Shown: positions 15,049 through 16,721 of the stretch, piece after piece
Layout of the letters: each line of letters begins with the position of its first letter
Position numbering within the stretch: position 1 is the stretch's first letter
NCBI GenBank assembly: GCA_052170475.1
Contig: JBQNAL010000027.1
Coordinates: 1-16,721, forward strand
Direction: 5' to 3'
Origin: CAJPQU01 sp052170475
Lineage (GTDB): Bacteria > Bacillota > Negativicutes > Selenomonadales > Selenomonadaceae
Length of the DNA: 16,721 nucleotides
Translations under genes and position numbers: made by a program
The notes under the pieces: model-generated
Told to the model about the DNA's origin: nothing
Databases searched by the model: none
Seen by the model: the letters and a program-made list of their open reading frames with translations, nothing else

Positions 15049-15113
15049 CGGAAGGGACGGATCCCCGCCAAAAACAGCGAAGGCGCTCGCCCCACGAAAA
15101 AGGAGGAACTAAC

Positions 15114-16382
15114 ATGCCGAAAAAGACCTTTCCTCTCTCTCCCGAGCGGTTAGAGGAAGTCATCCGCGAATATCCCACCCCTTTTCACCTCTACGATGAA
15201 GCCGCCATTCGCGGAAACCTCCGACGGCTCTTCGCCGCCTTTCGCTGGGCGCCGTCCTTTCGTGAGCATTTCGCCGTCAAGGCCGCGCCGAACCCTTACC
15301 TCTTACAGATCATGCGGGAAGAAGGCGCCGGCGCCGACTGCTCCTCCTTGGCCGAGCTTCGCTTGGCGGAAATGGCCGGGATCCAAGGGGAAGAGATCAT
15401 GCTGACGTCCAACGATACCCCCGCCGACGAATTTCAAAAGGCCAAAGCCTTGGGCGCGATCATCAACTTGGACGACATCTCCCACATCGACTATCTGGAA
15501 AAATGCGCGGGATTCCCCGCCTGCCTCTCCTTCCGCTACAACCCCGGCGCCTGCGTGGCGGGCAACGACATCATCGGCAAGCCCGAGCAAGCGAAATACG
15601 GCCTCACCCACGACCAACTGCTGCAAGCTTACAAGATCGCCCAGGAGAGAGGCGTCAAGCGCTTCGGCCTGCACTGCATGGTCATCTCCAACGAGCTGCA
15701 CGCCGAATCCTTCATCAATACGGCGCGGCTGATGTTTGCCACTGCCGTGGAAATTTACCAAAAAGTAGGCATCAAATTAGAATTTGTCAACCTTGGCGGC
15801 GGCATCGGCATCCCGTATCATCCCGAAGATCACCCCGTCGACTTGGAACACATCGGCGAAGGCATCCATAAAGTCTATCAGGAGATCATCGAGCCGGCGG
15901 GGCTCGGCGGCCTCGCCATCGCCATGGAAGCGGGTCGCGCCATCACAGGTCCCTACGGCTGGCTTGTCGCCACCGTCCTCCACGAAAAAAAGACCTATAA
16001 AAATTACATCGGCCTCGATGCCTGCATGGCCGACCTCATGCGCCCTGCCATGTACGGCGCGTATCACCACATCACCGTCGTGGGTCGTGAAGACGCCATC
16101 TGCGATCACGTCTACGACATCACCGGATCGCTCTGTGAAAACAACGACAAATTCGCCATCGACCGCTGGCTGCCGGAAATTCACATCGGCGACCGCCTCG
16201 TCATCTTTGACACTGGCGCGCACGGCCACGCCATGGGCTTCAACTATAACGGCAAACTCCGAAGCGCCGAACTCCTCCTCAAAGAGGACGGCTCCATCGC
16301 GTGCATCCGCCGCGCCGAAACCCTCGCCGACTACTTCGCCACCCTCTCCTTCCCCGGCTCTCTCTTCGCGGGAGAAAAATAA
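15114..16382 (+). CDS. lysA: Diaminopimelate decarboxylase-like PLP enzyme (fold type III)
   Basis: This 422-residue pyridoxal-phosphate decarboxylase of the alanine-racemase-like fold most likely converts meso-diaminopimelate to lysine. Visible motifs are FAVKAAPNP with the PLP lysine K56, GADCSSLAEL (73-82), FGLHCM (184-189), NLGGGIGIPY (226-235), MEAGRAI (271-277), DACMADLMRPAMYGAYH (302-318), LCENND (340-345) with the active-site Cys C341, and FNYNGKLRSAEL (376-387). Several positions depart from textbook LysA: HCMVIS for HIGS and EAGR for EPGR. A related amino-acid decarboxylase is therefore possible. AGGAGG lies 7 nt before the ATG; an in-frame ORF extends upstream without a comparable site. 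It is the only plus-strand protein gene here, and it converges on tRNA-Ala. Confidence 0.88.
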   Translation: MPKKTFPLSPERLEEVIREYPTPFHLYDEAAIRGNLRRLFAAFRWAPSFREHFAVKAAPNPYLLQIMREEGAGADCSSLAELRLAEMAGIQGEEIMLTSNDTPADEFQKAKALGAIINLDDISHIDYLEKCAGFPACLSFRYNPGACVAGNDIIGKPEQAKYGLTHDQLLQAYKIAQERGVKRFGLHCMVISNELHAESFINTARLMFATAVEIYQKVGIKLEFVNLGGGIGIPYHPEDHPVDLEHIGEGIHKVYQEIIEPAGLGGLAIAMEAGRAITGPYGWLVATVLHEKKTYKNYIGLDACMADLMRPAMYGAYHHITVVGREDAICDHVYDITGSLCENNDKFAIDRWLPEIHIGDRLVIFDTGAHGHAMGFNYNGKLRSAELLLKEDGSIACIRRAETLADYFATLSFPGSLFAGEK

Positions 16383-16422
16383 CGTGAGCGGCGCTGGCAA
16401 AGACACAAACCATACGTGCAAC

Positions 16423-16470
16423 AAAAAATCCCGCAACCCTTACGTCATAAGGTTCGCGGGATTTCATTTT
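16423..16470. terminator. Bidirectional terminator between lysA and tRNA-Ala
   Basis: The outer stem pairs 16426-16434 with 16456-16464 (9 bp). An inner 7-bp stem AACCTTA/TAAGGTT with one bulged C and a short loop completes it. On the minus strand the stem is followed by six T (tRNA-Ala end); on the plus strand it runs into TTTCATTTT (lysA end). It serves both convergent genes. Confidence 0.88.
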
Positions 16471-16472
16471 CG

Positions 16473-16548
16473 TGGTGGAGACGAGGGGGATCGAACCCCT
16501 GACCTCCTGCATGCCATGCAGGCGCTCTCCCAGCTGAGCTACGCCCCC
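16473..16548 (-). tRNA. tRNA-Ala (anticodon GGC)
   Basis: The 76-nt minus-strand gene includes CCA at 16473-16475. The acceptor GGGGGCG pairs with CGTCTCC through two G-U pairs, and the discriminator is A. The anticodon stem CCTGC/GCAGG closes loop ATGGCAT, giving GGC. The G3-U70 pair that identifies tRNA-Ala is present. Confidence 0.97.
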
Positions 16549-16582
16549 GTAGAATCGAGCTGACCTTCACCCGATGAAACGT

Positions 16583-16611
16583 AGTATACACCAAAAAAAA
16601 AGGAAGCGCAA
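16583..16611 (-). promoter_or_regulatory. Promoter of tRNA-Ala
   Basis: The minus strand has TATACT (16583-16588), a 17-nt spacer rich in T, and TTGCGC (16606-16611). The -10 matches five of six and the -35 three of six. It lies 35 nt before the tRNA. Confidence 0.6.
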
Positions 16612-16635
16612 GCAAAAATAGCGGGAAAATTTTCA

Positions 16636-16687
16636 GGGGGTAGATTGCAAGTTTAATTGTCGCATTGTTGTGTTAAACTTTACCCCT
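16636..16687. repeat. Imperfect inverted repeat near the right edge
   Basis: AAGTTTAA (16649-16656) and TTAAACTT (16673-16680) are exact inverted copies, flanked further out by GGGGTA (16637-16642) and TACCCC (16681-16686). The two sides differ by about six extra bases on the left. No T-run follows on either strand. It may be an operator or part of a gene region beyond the window. Confidence 0.35.
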
Positions 16688-16721
16688 CATGCAACAGCTT
16701 CATACATGTCGTTCGCAGTCT

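Noticed and set aside
15015..15113. Lysine riboswitch upstream of the lysA-like gene
   Set aside because: The leader is under 100 nt with a single hairpin, too short for the lysine aptamer, and there is no terminator or sequestering stem.
14865..15113. N-terminal extension of the lysA-like protein by 83 codons
   Set aside because: The extension overlaps the promoter and leader hairpin and has no homology to the family start, while AGGAGG sits 7 nt before the ATG at 15114.
1..16721. CRISPR array, insertion sequence, prophage or defence island
   Set aside because: No regularly spaced short repeats, transposase, integrase or phage-like genes appear on either strand; the content is housekeeping and chemotaxis.

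Overview
The window is GC-rich, tightly packed housekeeping and signalling DNA from a Gram-positive-type (Bacillota) bacterium, and almost all genes lie on the minus strand. Pointers to Bacillota are a T-box riboswitch in front of glyQS, strong AGGAGG-type ribosome binding sites, a boxA-like TGTTCCTTGAAAACT element in an rRNA-type leader, and CCA-encoding tRNA genes. A motile member of the Negativicutes (Selenomonas-like) would fit, but that is inference from general resemblance; no 16S sequence lies in the window.

Layout. 1-362: a structured minus-strand leader with its own near-consensus promoter, probably the start of an rRNA operon lying beyond the left edge. 390-818: a three-gene tRNA operon (transcribed Gly-Met-Tyr) with a near-consensus promoter. 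875-4759: a glycyl-tRNA synthetase operon (T-box, glyQ, glyS), probably extended by lemA and closed by a terminator. 4795-11566: three consecutive chemoreceptor genes, each encoding exactly 653 residues, with divergent dCache sensors and nearly constant signalling domains. 11640-11835: an AT-rich spacer with nested inverted repeats around a terminator. 11847-14787: a tightly coupled run of a YkvA/DUF1232 membrane protein gene, an unlisted 45-codon small ORF, and topB. 14788-15113: a divergent promoter region. 15114-16382: a diaminopimelate-decarboxylase-like gene on the plus strand. 16423-16470: a terminator shared with a convergent tRNA-Ala gene (16473-16548).

How the parts connect. The tRNA-Gly(GCC) gene encodes the uncharged tRNA the glyQS T-box is predicted to sense: the candidate specifier is GGC and the T-box bulge UGGA complements its unusual UCCA end. 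The three receptors look like a tandem-duplication family keeping one signalling output while varying ligand recognition. All three carry most of the dCache amino-acid-binding motif, and two of them share a 122-nt identical stretch at the signalling tip that suggests gene conversion. I found no phage, IS element, CRISPR array or defence system. The most novel candidates are the coupled 45-aa ORF in the topB run, the receptor array, and the long leader of the first receptor gene.
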